A stretch of DNA of 64,000 nucleotides from Fictibacillus phosphorivorans (lineage in GTDB: Bacteria > Bacillota > Bacilli > Bacillales > Fictibacillaceae), in contig NZ_CP015378.1 of assembly GCF_001629705.1 (NCBI RefSeq), positions 3,720,001 to 3,784,000 on the forward strand, read 5' to 3'. Numbering within the stretch: the stretch's first letter is position 1; every line of letters begins with the position of its first letter. The translations under genes and the position numbers were made by a program. The notes beneath the pieces were generated by a model. It saw nothing but the letters and a program-made list of their open reading frames with translations, ran no database searches and had not been told where the DNA came from. This document shows, piece by piece, positions 7,368 through 14,431 of this stretch.

Positions 7368-9344
7368 TTAGTTTCTAATAATTTTTGAAGCTGGCTCACC
7401 ATCAATAAAGTAAGTAACAATAAATTTGTCAGGACGCGTTTCACTTCCAGAATAAATTATATCTAAATTAACAATTACTTTCTTTGGCGGTATTTCTTTT
7501 AATGCCGCAGCCCATTCTTCTTCTATCTTCTTATATTCTTTTAAATTTACATCAGATAATTGTGATACTAAATTATCAATTTTAGGTGAACCACCAAATC
7601 TATCGCCTGCCAAATGCCCGGCATGATCCTGACCTTTAACTTTTCCTAATGTGTTTTTGCTGTGAGATAATCTTTCAGTACGTTTTGTTAATTGTAGATT
7701 TTCAGTTTCAAATTTTACAAGTCTTCCTATTTCATCTGTTTCATAAAAATAATCATATTCTCCAGTCTTATATCTAATATTAGGATTCAATCTATTTTTT
7801 CTTCCGTTTGTAAACTGTTCTCCTGACCCAACTAATGTTTTAGCGGCGCCACTTGATGATCCAGTATTTAAACTATTATTACCCGTCCCTCTAGTAACCG
7901 AAGCCTGCTGCATCAATTCCTTAACAGTCTTCGTCTCCGTACTAATTGTCCTAATCACATGACCGGTCGGTGATACCAATGCGTGAACTTTAAATCTTAC
8001 TGGAATGTGTGTGTTGCCTACGTTATGCTTTATGGTCTTAGCCATTTCTTCAGCCTGCAAAAGCTTCTGTCTAGCATATTGAGTGCTGTAAGGGAATTTC
8101 GTTTGAACAAATTTCCCCATATCTACTTTACTCAAACCATACCCTGCACCGCTTACTCCAACGATCGCAAACGCATTAAACAGACTCTGGTTACGCTGTT
8201 GTTCCGTTAATTCATTGCCAAACATGTCTTTCCCAGTGAAGTACTCCCCAAAACCGTTCGCTGACACAAGTCCATATATGCCATATTCGGCTTTTTGGAG
8301 ATTCTTAAGTCCTTGCGCCGTTCGGTGGGCATCCAGCATATGATTCGCAGCGTTTGCTCCTTTTACCGTTTTGTAGATGGCCGATCCACCTTTACCGATT
8401 CGCCCAGCCCAACCGACGAACGGAACGAAACCTGCTGCTGCCATCGCGCCAGATGTCACGCGTTCTGCATCACTCAGTTTGCGTCCTGTGACAGGATCAA
8501 CGCCCGTCGCAGCTCGCTGTGTGTCGTAATATCCGGTTACTTCACCTGTAAACGTACAGACAGTGTCCCACGCCTTCTCGTAAAATGGTCTGTTTTCCAT
8601 TTCTTCTATTTCTTTTGCGATCCTTCGATCCTCTTTTTGCTGGTTTTTAAACGTAAGATAGTCAGAGGTATCCTTTTTCGCTTGTCCGATTGCTTTGTAG
8701 ACTTCGCTATTGTGGTAAGCTTCCGTGTTAAAGTTCAGCGGAGAAATGGTCTCCCCTTGCCTTGTCGCTTCCATCAGCTGTGCGAACAGCCCGTAAATAT
8801 GCTGTTCTTGGTTTTGAGAAATGCTGTACTCTTCTGATAAGCGTTGGTCGAACTCGTTTACTTTCTCGACCGTATCAGATCGTTTTTTCTCTGCTTTATC
8901 CATCTGATCTTCAAATGCATCTCTAGAAAATACCGATAAAGAGACAAGGTCATTGACTCTATTAAAAATATGCTGCAGCGCTTCTTGTTGATCAGCGACC
9001 ATATCCTTCGCCTGTTTTCCCGCTCGCTCCACATTCTCTTCTAAAAAAGGCACCTGTACGAACGTATCTCCAGAAAGGTCCACGTCCTCCGTATCTCCCG
9101 GAATTCCTTTAAAAAAGCCAACATTCGTATCGATCAACCGAATCCATGCATCGATAACATCCATCTGCCCCTGGTAGAATCCTTTGATCGCATCTGCTCC
9201 ATGCCCCTTAAAGTCATGGTTCTCTACTATTTTACTAAACTCTTTTTTTAAAGTCTCAAATTGTTCTCTTAATTGCTCATAAAGGTGGGCTCGTTCACTG
9301 GTTGCAGCTTTTAAGGTTGAGGCTTCATACACTTTGCTTCCCAT
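7368..9344 (-). CDS. LXG-domain toxin with DNA/RNA non-specific endonuclease tip
   Basis: 658 residues, ATG with GAGGGC upstream. Residues 1 to about 200 are a helical LXG secretion domain starting MGSKVYEASTLKAATSERAH. Residues about 270-320 (GYYDTQRAATGVDPVTGRKL followed by an Ala/Gly-rich hydrophobic stretch) are the pre-toxin TG segment. The C-terminal domain, about 510-658, carries the DHAGHL motif at 574-579 and GG-P-IDNLVSQ-S-VN around 585-602, the active-site pattern of the endonuclease NS_2 type found in YeeF. It should be exported by a type VIIb system and degrade nucleic acid in rival cells. The first 200 residues are strongly similar to those of the toxin at 27367-29157, while the tips differ. 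A 21-bp repeat array lies upstream. Confidence 0.88.
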   Translation of the reverse strand: MGSKVYEASTLKAATSERAHLYEQLREQFETLKKEFSKIVENHDFKGHGADAIKGFYQGQMDVIDAWIRLIDTNVGFFKGIPGDTEDVDLSGDTFVQVPFLEENVERAGKQAKDMVADQQEALQHIFNRVNDLVSLSVFSRDAFEDQMDKAEKKRSDTVEKVNEFDQRLSEEYSISQNQEQHIYGLFAQLMEATRQGETISPLNFNTEAYHNSEVYKAIGQAKKDTSDYLTFKNQQKEDRRIAKEIEEMENRPFYEKAWDTVCTFTGEVTGYYDTQRAATGVDPVTGRKLSDAERVTSGAMAAAGFVPFVGWAGRIGKGGSAIYKTVKGANAANHMLDAHRTAQGLKNLQKAEYGIYGLVSANGFGEYFTGKDMFGNELTEQQRNQSLFNAFAIVGVSGAGYGLSKVDMGKFVQTKFPYSTQYARQKLLQAEEMAKTIKHNVGNTHIPVRFKVHALVSPTGHVIRTISTETKTVKELMQQASVTRGTGNNSLNTGSSSGAAKTLVGSGEQFTNGRKNRLNPNIRYKTGEYDYFYETDEIGRLVKFETENLQLTKRTERLSHSKNTLGKVKGQDHAGHLAGDRFGGSPKIDNLVSQLSDVNLKEYKKIEEEWAAALKEIPPKKVIVNLDIIYSGSETRPDKFIVTYFIDGEPASKIIRN

Positions 9345-9454
9345 TTACTGTTGCCCTCTTTCGTCTGTAATGTTTTCCTATTTTACACTTCCTTTATTAT
9401 CCAATAAGTAAACCGCGATTTTCAATGAAACTTGTGTACCATTTTCTTTCGTGA

Positions 9455-9602
9455 TTTTTACGGTACGTATTTTTATATTTTGTTACGCGTTCACCGATAA
9501 AATGGCTGTTTTCACCTGAGATATGTTTGTTTTCACCGGTAACATGTTCACCACCACCTGCACTTCAACACTCACCACCGTTAAACACGCAATTTCCACC
9601 TG
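9455..9602 (-). repeat. Six-unit 21-bp repeat array with conserved tail (copy B)
   Basis: On the minus strand GGTG occurs at an exact 21-bp spacing six times (plus-strand CACC at 9492, 9513, 9534, 9555, 9576 and 9597). Each is preceded by A or C plus G context (consensus N(A/C)GGTG(A/G)) and most units end in CAT-T-type AT-rich sequence. After the sixth unit comes a tail whose core is ACGTACCGTAAAAA. The same layout recurs at 62588-62735. The array can also be read as a 38-residue frame (GTG at 9599, stop at 9483) with Val at every seventh position. It ends 139 bp before the LXG toxin start, in the intergenic region it shares with the divergent lipoprotein gene. Confidence 0.8.
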
Positions 9603-9682
9603 TACCGGCCTCCCAACAACTTAAAAATACCCAGTCATAGGACAGATTTCACCGAGAATACAGTGATTGAGGGAGGTGACAG

Positions 9683-10195
9683 ATGAATTTAGTAAAAAGA
9701 TTCGCACTAGCGAGCATGCTCATGTTCATTTTCATTCTTTCTGGGTGCAGTGATGACCCGGTTCAGGAAGATCTGCTTCACTACGTGAACGAAGAGATGC
9801 CGGATTTGGCAGATGAGGAAACAAAGGTTGTCGGAAAGTATGAAGCGGTAACAGGAGTGAACTACACAGATGATTACACCCTTTATGATGCTTTGAAATT
9901 GGAGATTATTCCCGAGTACAACGCGTTCATTCAAGAGCTTGAGGCTGTTGAGACCAAGACAGACGAACTGCGAAAGTTACATGAAGACTTTATTGAAGCG
10001 ACGAATCTACAGGCGAGCGCTTTTCTTCTCATCGTGACCGCGATTGAAAATCAAGACAGCAACACGATTAACGAAGCGAACGAAAAGCTCAATACTGCGC
10101 GTAAAATGATGCGAGATTATCAGAATGATGTGGAAAAGTTAGCGAAGAAGCATGATGTGAAGTTGGAAAAGAAGAAAGTTGACGATTCTCTATAA
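9683..10195 (+). CDS. Small helical lipoprotein (T7SS island)
   Basis: 170 residues, ATG with GGGAGGTGA upstream. The N-terminus is a lipoprotein signal with the lipobox LSGC (Cys22), so it should be anchored to the outer face of the membrane. The mature part is helical and acidic, with the motifs VVGKYEAVTGVNYTDD and LYDALKLEIIPEYNAFIQEL, and a Lys-rich end. It is a diverged paralog of the lipoprotein at 10254-10784 (both have LYD-L---IIP-Y or LYDVLVNQVIPLY, and end KLTKKYDI or KLAKKHDV). The two genes converge on a shared terminator. Such lipoproteins accompany LXG loci, but I know no established function; protection at the membrane is a possibility. Confidence 0.65.
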   Translation: MNLVKRFALASMLMFIFILSGCSDDPVQEDLLHYVNEEMPDLADEETKVVGKYEAVTGVNYTDDYTLYDALKLEIIPEYNAFIQELEAVETKTDELRKLHEDFIEATNLQASAFLLIVTAIENQDSNTINEANEKLNTARKMMRDYQNDVEKLAKKHDVKLEKKKVDDSL

Positions 10196-10212
10196 CAAAA
10201 TGTAAAAAAGCA

Positions 10213-10250
10213 CAAAAAAGACGGTCACTTCACAAAGTGATCGTCTTTTT
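10213..10250. terminator. Bidirectional terminator between convergent lipoprotein genes
   Basis: Arms AAAAGACGGTCACTT and AAGTGATCGTCTTTT pair over 15 positions (one G-T) around a 4- to 5-nt loop. T runs follow on both strands, so it can end transcripts arriving from 9683-10195 (+) and from the LXG operon (-). Confidence 0.85.
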
Positions 10251-10253
10251 ATC

Positions 10254-10784
10254 TTAGTTTAACGGAGTAGGTTCGTAATCAATGTCGTACTTCTTTGTTA
10301 ATTTTTCCATACCTTCATGATACTCTTTAATGGCTTCTTGGTATTGAAGTCCTTTTTCGTTGGATTTTTCTATTAAACTCTTATCTTGTTTTTCTAATGC
10401 TTCCTTTTCTAGCAACAAAGCTTCTTGATAAATTAAGGACGCTTTTTCCATCTTATCTGTTTGTGTTTTAAGCTCTTTTGTTTTTGGATCGATTTCTTTT
10501 GCTCCCTTTACTACTTTATCGTAGAGTGGGATGACCTGATTGACGAGCACGTCATATAATTCTTTATCATTTTTAAAATTCTCACCAGAAACGGAAGCTA
10601 GAATCTGATTGGCTTCTACCTCATATTTAGAGATTTGAGCGATGTCTTCATTAATGACTTTAACGATTTCTTCTTGTTTTTCTTTGTCTGACATTTCTTT
10701 TTTAGTAGAAGTCTTACTCTCGCTGCATGCTGCAAGGATGAGAATAAGGAGTAAGGAGAATGTAATGAAGATCGTTTTACGCAT
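10254..10784 (-). CDS. Helical lipoprotein, last gene of the LXG operon
   Basis: 176 residues from the ATG at 10784, chosen because AAAGGAAA lies 8 nt upstream and the start gives a clean lipoprotein signal (MRKTIFITFSLLLILILAAC, Cys20). The mature protein is almost entirely helical, Lys/Glu-rich, with LYDVLVNQVIPLYDKVVKGA and EGMEKLTKKYDIDY. It is the last gene of the operon that begins at 13564 and a paralog of the convergent lipoprotein at 9683. A role as a surface-exposed immunity or accessory factor for the LXG protein at 11470 is an inference from position only. Confidence 0.65.
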   Translation of the reverse strand: MRKTIFITFSLLLILILAACSESKTSTKKEMSDKEKQEEIVKVINEDIAQISKYEVEANQILASVSGENFKNDKELYDVLVNQVIPLYDKVVKGAKEIDPKTKELKTQTDKMEKASLIYQEALLLEKEALEKQDKSLIEKSNEKGLQYQEAIKEYHEGMEKLTKKYDIDYEPTPLN

Positions 10785-10800
10785 AGTTGATGTTTCCTTT

Positions 10801-11142
10801 CTACTGTTTAATAAGCGTTTCATCCTTTTTAATATAAGCATCTCGTCGTTTAAGATAACGCGAGACTTGTATTCTCTTTAGAAGTAACATCATTAAGAAC
10901 CCAAATACTACACCCATTAGTGAGACCCAATTTCCGCGTATTAGCATGACTAAGTCACCTAAAAACATATAGCAAAATAAGGTATACACGGCCGCGAGCA
11001 TGATGTTAAAGAATTTAAGCTCTTTTATTCTTCTTTTTTCAGAACCTGTTATAGACTCCTCCTTATTCCGTTGAGATAGGAGTTGCCATTCCTGCGTTAC
11101 GATTATGTAAGGTTCAATAAACCATTTTCCGATTTTTTTCAT
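10801..11142 (-). CDS. Small membrane protein of the LXG operon
   Basis: 113 residues, unrecognised family. It has a charged N-terminal part, two predicted membrane helices (about 49-67, MLAAVYTLFCYMFLGDLVML, and about 73-89, a Gly/Leu/Met-rich stretch) and a positively charged C-terminus. It starts three bases after the stop of the DUF4176 gene, so translation may be coupled. Membrane proteins in this position of LXG operons are often immunity proteins against membrane-active tips, which would fit the unusual tip of the LXG protein upstream; this is inference. Confidence 0.6.
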   Translation of the reverse strand: MKKIGKWFIEPYIIVTQEWQLLSQRNKEESITGSEKRRIKELKFFNIMLAAVYTLFCYMFLGDLVMLIRGNWVSLMGVVFGFLMMLLLKRIQVSRYLKRRDAYIKKDETLIKQ

Positions 11143-11145
11143 TTT

Positions 11146-11448
11146 TTACAATCCTGACTTGATGAGTTTTAATTTCTCTTTCAACAATTTTTCGCCTTCT
11201 GTTTCTAGCCCTTTAAATACAATTTCGTTTATTTGATCATGGTTAAAGAAGACATTGGTTTCATCTGATACATTTCCTTGAGGATATGGACATGACACGT
11301 AATCCCACGTTTTTTCAAGGTCCATTTGTTGCTGCAATCTTCCATAAATCATTAAAGGTTGATCCACCTTATCTAACAATACAATCGTACCGATAGGAAG
11401 CAGTTCTGATCCTTTATCCAATTTGAGTGAGTTAATTTCAGTTGACAC
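11146..11448 (-). CDS. DUF4176-domain protein
   Basis: 100 residues from a GTG start with GGAGAG upstream. It has the DUF4176 pattern: LLPIGTIVLLDKVDQPLMIY, then G--QQ--L-KTWDYVSCPYP-G, then NVFFNHDQINEIVFKG and a helical end. DUF4176 proteins are small conserved members of type VIIb/LXG gene clusters of Firmicutes; their biochemical role is not settled. It lies 21 bp after the LXG gene in the same operon. Confidence 0.8.
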   Translation of the reverse strand: MSTEINSLKLDKGSELLPIGTIVLLDKVDQPLMIYGRLQQQMDLEKTWDYVSCPYPQGNVSDETNVFFNHDQINEIVFKGLETEGEKLLKEKLKLIKSGL

Positions 11449-11469
11449 GTATATCTCTCCTTTTACTTA

Positions 11470-12894
11470 TCAATCTTCATCTTTTTCAAAACTAATGCCT
11501 AGCTTAACGCCTAACAGGAATCTGAGATCAATAACCGTTTCCTTACCTACTTTGGCTTCACCGCCTATTCCGAACGCTGAGCCTCCTATGGTTCCTTTAA
11601 TATTATAATCTGTAAACGGGATTGGGGTAAGTCCCGAAACTTCTCCTTCTACTACCGAGGCTTTTGCACCAAAACCAATCGAGTTGTTATCGACGCCTGC
11701 ATAAGCATTTGCCTTTAATATTTCTCCTTTAGCACCTACTTTGTTAACAACTGCATAATCAGAGTATCTTTCATCTACTTTCACATCGGCACTAGCCGAA
11801 TAAACAGTAGCACCTGCTTTTACTACAGGCAGAAGGCTCGTTCCACCTATGCTTGCTTCACCCTCTAATTTTCCAATATCTTGTGAAAATGAGCTATCTA
11901 GTATCTCCGTATCGTGTTTTATACTAGAATGAATTCCGGTTAGCGTACTGCTTCCACCAAGCTGGCTTTTTCCGCTTGTGAAATCATCCCAGCCTCCCCA
12001 TTTGTTCTCCATTTTCCCTGCTCCAGCAGAAAATGTAAAGTCGCCAGTCTTGCTTGTGTTACCTGATAAATAATCTGTATCTTTCTCTATTCCTTTAGAA
12101 GCACTTGTAGATGGATAATAGGCAAGTCCTAAGAAATCATAGACTTGATTCTTATTTTGAATCATATTGTAAACACTACTTTGAGTAAAGCTTGCATACG
12201 TAGAGTCTAAAGAACTAGCTTTCCCTTTGATGCCTGTAACCATTAAATGATGAAGATAGGACGTGGTGACTTGATTAGGTGAGAAGTCTTTAACAGTAAT
12301 TTGTCCAGATTTTATCTTTCCTTCAACCTCTACTACATATTGATTAAGAAAAGTCAGTTCACTTTTCAACTCGCTAATAGATGTTGCTTGCTCTGCATCC
12401 ATCTCTTCTAGATCACGGACCACTTTCTTTACAAATTTCCTAGAGTCTTGAATCTGTTGATTAACGAAAGTATCGTCTAGTTGCTGGATGGAAACGATGG
12501 AAGAAATACTTGAGATCACTTGGTTAGCATCTGAAGTTATTTGTTCGATTTCGTTTTGGTTTTTTAAAAGTGGAGGTAAGATATCTCCTTCCAAAAAATC
12601 TTGTCGGACTTTACCCATGTCAGCAGGTTCAAACGCAGAGACAGCTTGTTTACAAGTATTGATCTTCTCATCAAAGCTACTAAAGTATTCTTGTAATCTT
12701 GTTATTAAAGGGAGGTGACAGGATGAAAAGTAAGATTTAATTGCATCTGCACCTTTTCCTGTAAAGGAAGATTCTAGATGTACAAGAGCGTTTATCGCTC
12801 GTTGTATTTCATTTAAGGATTCTTTCTTTTCATGATTACTTTTTTCAAGCTGATCCAGGTATGCATCTAGACTGGAAACATCTAGTACTTTCAT
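11470..12894 (-). CDS. LXG-domain protein with unrecognised Gly/Ser-rich C-terminal tip
   Basis: 474 residues. Residues 1 to about 220 are a long helical LXG-type domain (LDVSSLDAYLDQLEKSNHEK, FTGKGADAIKSYFSS). From about 270 the sequence becomes Gly/Ser/Thr/Lys-rich and predicted beta (FTFSAGAGKMENKWGGWDDF, ASIGGTSLLPVVKAG, YAGVDNNSIGFGAKASVVEG, IKGTIGGSAFGIGGEAKVG). I see no nuclease, NADase or lipase motif. The alternating Gly/Ala strands suggest a membrane-acting or repeat-beta domain, but no family is assigned. The start codon overlaps the stop of the preceding small gene as ATGA, so the two are translationally coupled. The full operon (two helical partners, LXG, DUF4176, membrane protein, lipoprotein) is a typical type VIIb effector unit. 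Confidence 0.8.
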   Translation of the reverse strand: MKVLDVSSLDAYLDQLEKSNHEKKESLNEIQRAINALVHLESSFTGKGADAIKSYFSSCHLPLITRLQEYFSSFDEKINTCKQAVSAFEPADMGKVRQDFLEGDILPPLLKNQNEIEQITSDANQVISSISSIVSIQQLDDTFVNQQIQDSRKFVKKVVRDLEEMDAEQATSISELKSELTFLNQYVVEVEGKIKSGQITVKDFSPNQVTTSYLHHLMVTGIKGKASSLDSTYASFTQSSVYNMIQNKNQVYDFLGLAYYPSTSASKGIEKDTDYLSGNTSKTGDFTFSAGAGKMENKWGGWDDFTSGKSQLGGSSTLTGIHSSIKHDTEILDSSFSQDIGKLEGEASIGGTSLLPVVKAGATVYSASADVKVDERYSDYAVVNKVGAKGEILKANAYAGVDNNSIGFGAKASVVEGEVSGLTPIPFTDYNIKGTIGGSAFGIGGEAKVGKETVIDLRFLLGVKLGISFEKDED

Positions 12895-13190
12895 TTTACG
12901 ACTCCTTTACCCGATGAAATAGTTGATGACACCTCTGCATCTGTTTCGCGCATACTCTCAACCGCATTTTCGGACATAACAGCACTTTTCTGAAGCAAAC
13001 TTACATAGTTCGTAAATAACTGTTCCATAAGCTGACTAACTTCTACAAGCTCATCCATAGTCTCAAGAGAGTTCTTTCCATCATCACGAACGTTGATGGA
13101 GGGCTTGAATCCCTGTATCGCTGTTCTGAATTGGTTTAATGAGTGTTCAACACTACCATATTGAATTTTAATTTCTTTCATATTCACCAC
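12891..13190 (-). CDS. YwqI-like small helical LXG partner
   Basis: 99 residues, predicted helix-turn-helix of WXG100-like size: IKIQYGSVEHSLNQFRTAIQ, then LETMDELVEVSQLMEQLFTN and AVMSENAVESMRETDAE. It fits the DUF5344/TIGR04197 group (YwqI, YxiC), whose members bind the LXG domain as targeting partners or chaperones. It sits between a YwqH-like gene and the LXG gene, the same order as ywqH-ywqI-ywqJ in Bacillus subtilis, and overlaps the LXG start by 4 bp. Confidence 0.75.
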   Translation of the reverse strand: MVNMKEIKIQYGSVEHSLNQFRTAIQGFKPSINVRDDGKNSLETMDELVEVSQLMEQLFTNYVSLLQKSAVMSENAVESMRETDAEVSSTISSGKGVVK

Positions 13191-13213
13191 TTCTTTTTAT
13201 TTTAATTAATGAA

Positions 13214-13564
13214 TCACTTCTGTAATTGTAATTGCATCGTTTGAAGTTGATTTTGCAAACTCTCAATCTCGTTCTGAAGCTGAGTGACCTTTAATGAGAT
13301 CGATTGAAATACTTCAGAAAACTGTTCGCTCTCTAACTCTTTGAAGGCTATTTGAATCTCTTCTCTCCCATCTTCAAATTTACTCGCTAACTGCCCCATC
13401 CAGGTCTCAGCTTGTAAACTTGGCTTTAGAAGATTTGGTCCTAATTGACCAAGTTCTCCTTGATAACTCATTAGTTCACTGCTTGCCCTCTGTAACTTAA
13501 GAATTTGTTCCTGCTTCTCCCTGATCATGGAAGAATAATGATAACTGATTAGATTAAGATCCAC
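13214..13564 (-). CDS. YwqH-like (DUF5082-type) helical LXG partner
   Basis: 116 residues, entirely helical with a Gln/Leu-rich C-terminal coiled coil (VTQLQNEIESLQNQLQTMQL). The central GQLGPNLLKPSLQAETWMGQ and KFEDGREEI segment resembles the DUF5082 family, which has W-G in this place. These proteins act with the YwqI-like partner to deliver the LXG protein to the secretion machine. It is the first gene of the operon, so the promoter should lie in 13565-13860. Confidence 0.7.
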   Translation of the reverse strand: MDLNLISYHYSSMIREKQEQILKLQRASSELMSYQGELGQLGPNLLKPSLQAETWMGQLASKFEDGREEIQIAFKELESEQFSEVFQSISLKVTQLQNEIESLQNQLQTMQLQLQK

Positions 13565-13860
13565 TCCACAGTCTCCTTCCTCGTAACTAAATAACGTTTC
13601 AAATGAACTTTAAACACTCTATTTTAGGTCTATTACCATGTTAGAATAAGGAAAATAAAGGTTGAATCCCTCATTTGTACTAATTAACCTACTAATTTGT
13701 ATGGATTTGGAAAATTAACATATAACTTATTTACCATTTTCTTATAAATGTTAAACCAATATGGCTACCTTTATAATAATTCCAATGGGTACTCCGTAGA
13801 CGAATTAGGATGATGGGGTACTCGGGAAAGAAACTTAACTATTTAGAAGGGCAAAAGTTA

Positions 13861-13900
13861 AAAAAACACATGGCAAGAATTAGTTTGCCGTGTGGTTTTT
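13861..13900. terminator. Hairpin between the LXG operon and small membrane genes
   Basis: Arms CACATGGCAA and TTGCCGTGTG (one mismatch) with a TTTTT run on the plus side and a TTTTTT run on the minus side. It lies in the 400-bp gap 13565-13967, which otherwise holds only AT-rich sequence with no open frame I can support, and presumably the LXG operon promoter. Confidence 0.5.
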
Positions 13901-13929
13901 ATAAAATGATGCCTTGAATGTTTCAATTA

Positions 13930-13967
13930 TTAAAAACAAAAACCCCGGCCACTAACACGCCGAGGTT
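13930..13967 (-). terminator. Terminator directly after a 36-residue ORF
   Basis: Arms AACCCCGGC and GCCGAGGTT (one mismatch) begin one base after the stop codon of the small gene at 13968; the minus strand continues with TTTTTGTTTTT. Confidence 0.6.
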
Positions 13968-14078
13968 CTACCAAAATCGCTTTATAAGATTTAACCAGCC
14001 GAAGATCGATAACCATAATGGAATGCAAAAAAGAAGTGCCCAAAACAAACCTACAAAGAAATCTCCTTTTCTTTCCAT
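13968..14078 (-). CDS. 36-residue hydrophobic protein (small family member 1)
   Basis: ATG at 14078 with AGGAGAG 8 nt upstream; the frame encodes 36 residues beginning MERKGDFFVGLFWALLF and continuing CIPLWLSIFGWLNLI before a basic end and TAG. One membrane helix is predicted with the charged start on the cytoplasmic side. The core (G-WALLF-IPLWL) is shared with the proteins at 14162 and 36583. It is followed immediately by its own terminator. No known family is recognised. The plus-strand frame over the same bases lacks a ribosome binding site and was discarded. Confidence 0.6.
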   Translation of the reverse strand: MERKGDFFVGLFWALLFCIPLWLSIFGWLNLIKRFW

Positions 14079-14161
14079 ATCCCGCTCTCCTAACTATTAC
14101 TAGATTTTAAATTCTAATAGTAGTTTTAACAGAATTGCTAGAGAACATACGCTTAGGATTA

Positions 14162-14272
14162 CTAGAATAATTTCCTTAATAAGAGAAACAGGACAATCAA
14201 GACAATCCATACCGGAATAGATAATAACAGACCCCAAAGACATCCCTTTGCAAATGAAGGATTCTTGTTCAT
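14162..14272 (-). CDS. 36-residue hydrophobic protein (small family member 2)
   Basis: ATG at 14272 preceded by GAGGTG; 36 residues beginning MNKNPSFAKGCLWGLLLSIP, then VWIVLIVLFLLLRKLF and TAG. It has exactly the same length as the neighbour at 13968 and the same core pattern (K/G-x-LWGLLLSIP-W). It is probably a tandem duplicate. Single membrane helix, basic C-terminus. Possible roles include a membrane-active peptide or a small regulator of a membrane protein; nothing in the sequence decides between them. Confidence 0.6.
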   Translation of the reverse strand: MNKNPSFAKGCLWGLLLSIPVWIVLIVLFLLLRKLF

Positions 14273-14394
14273 TGATAACACCTCTATGTTGATACTTGTA
14301 CTTTCTTACATAATTCGTACGATATCATGATCTTATACTCATAGAGTGTATCGTCAATTATACGTTCTTGTTTTAACGTATTCGGGATGTGAGA

Positions 14395-14428
14395 GAAAAA
14401 TACCCCTTCTCGCTATGAAGAAGGGGTA
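14395..14428 (-). terminator. Terminator of the O-antigen ligase-like gene
   Basis: Perfect 10-bp arms TACCCCTTCT and AGAAGGGGTA followed on the minus strand by TTTTTCTCT, immediately after the stop at 14432. Confidence 0.85.
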
Positions 14429-14431
14429 GAA

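Noticed and set aside
8295..8837. Plus-strand frame of 180 codons
   Set aside because: It lies wholly within the LXG toxin gene, is Cys/Arg-rich as an antisense shadow, and has no start signal.
9455..9602. CRISPR-like appearance of the 21-bp periodic array
   Set aside because: Only a 5- to 6-bp core is conserved per unit and the whole period is 21 bp; there is no 25-40-bp repeat, no unique spacer of usual length and no cas gene in the window.
13918..14103. Plus-strand 61-codon frame
   Set aside because: The minus strand over the same bases has a better small gene with a ribosome binding site, a membrane helix and a terminator.
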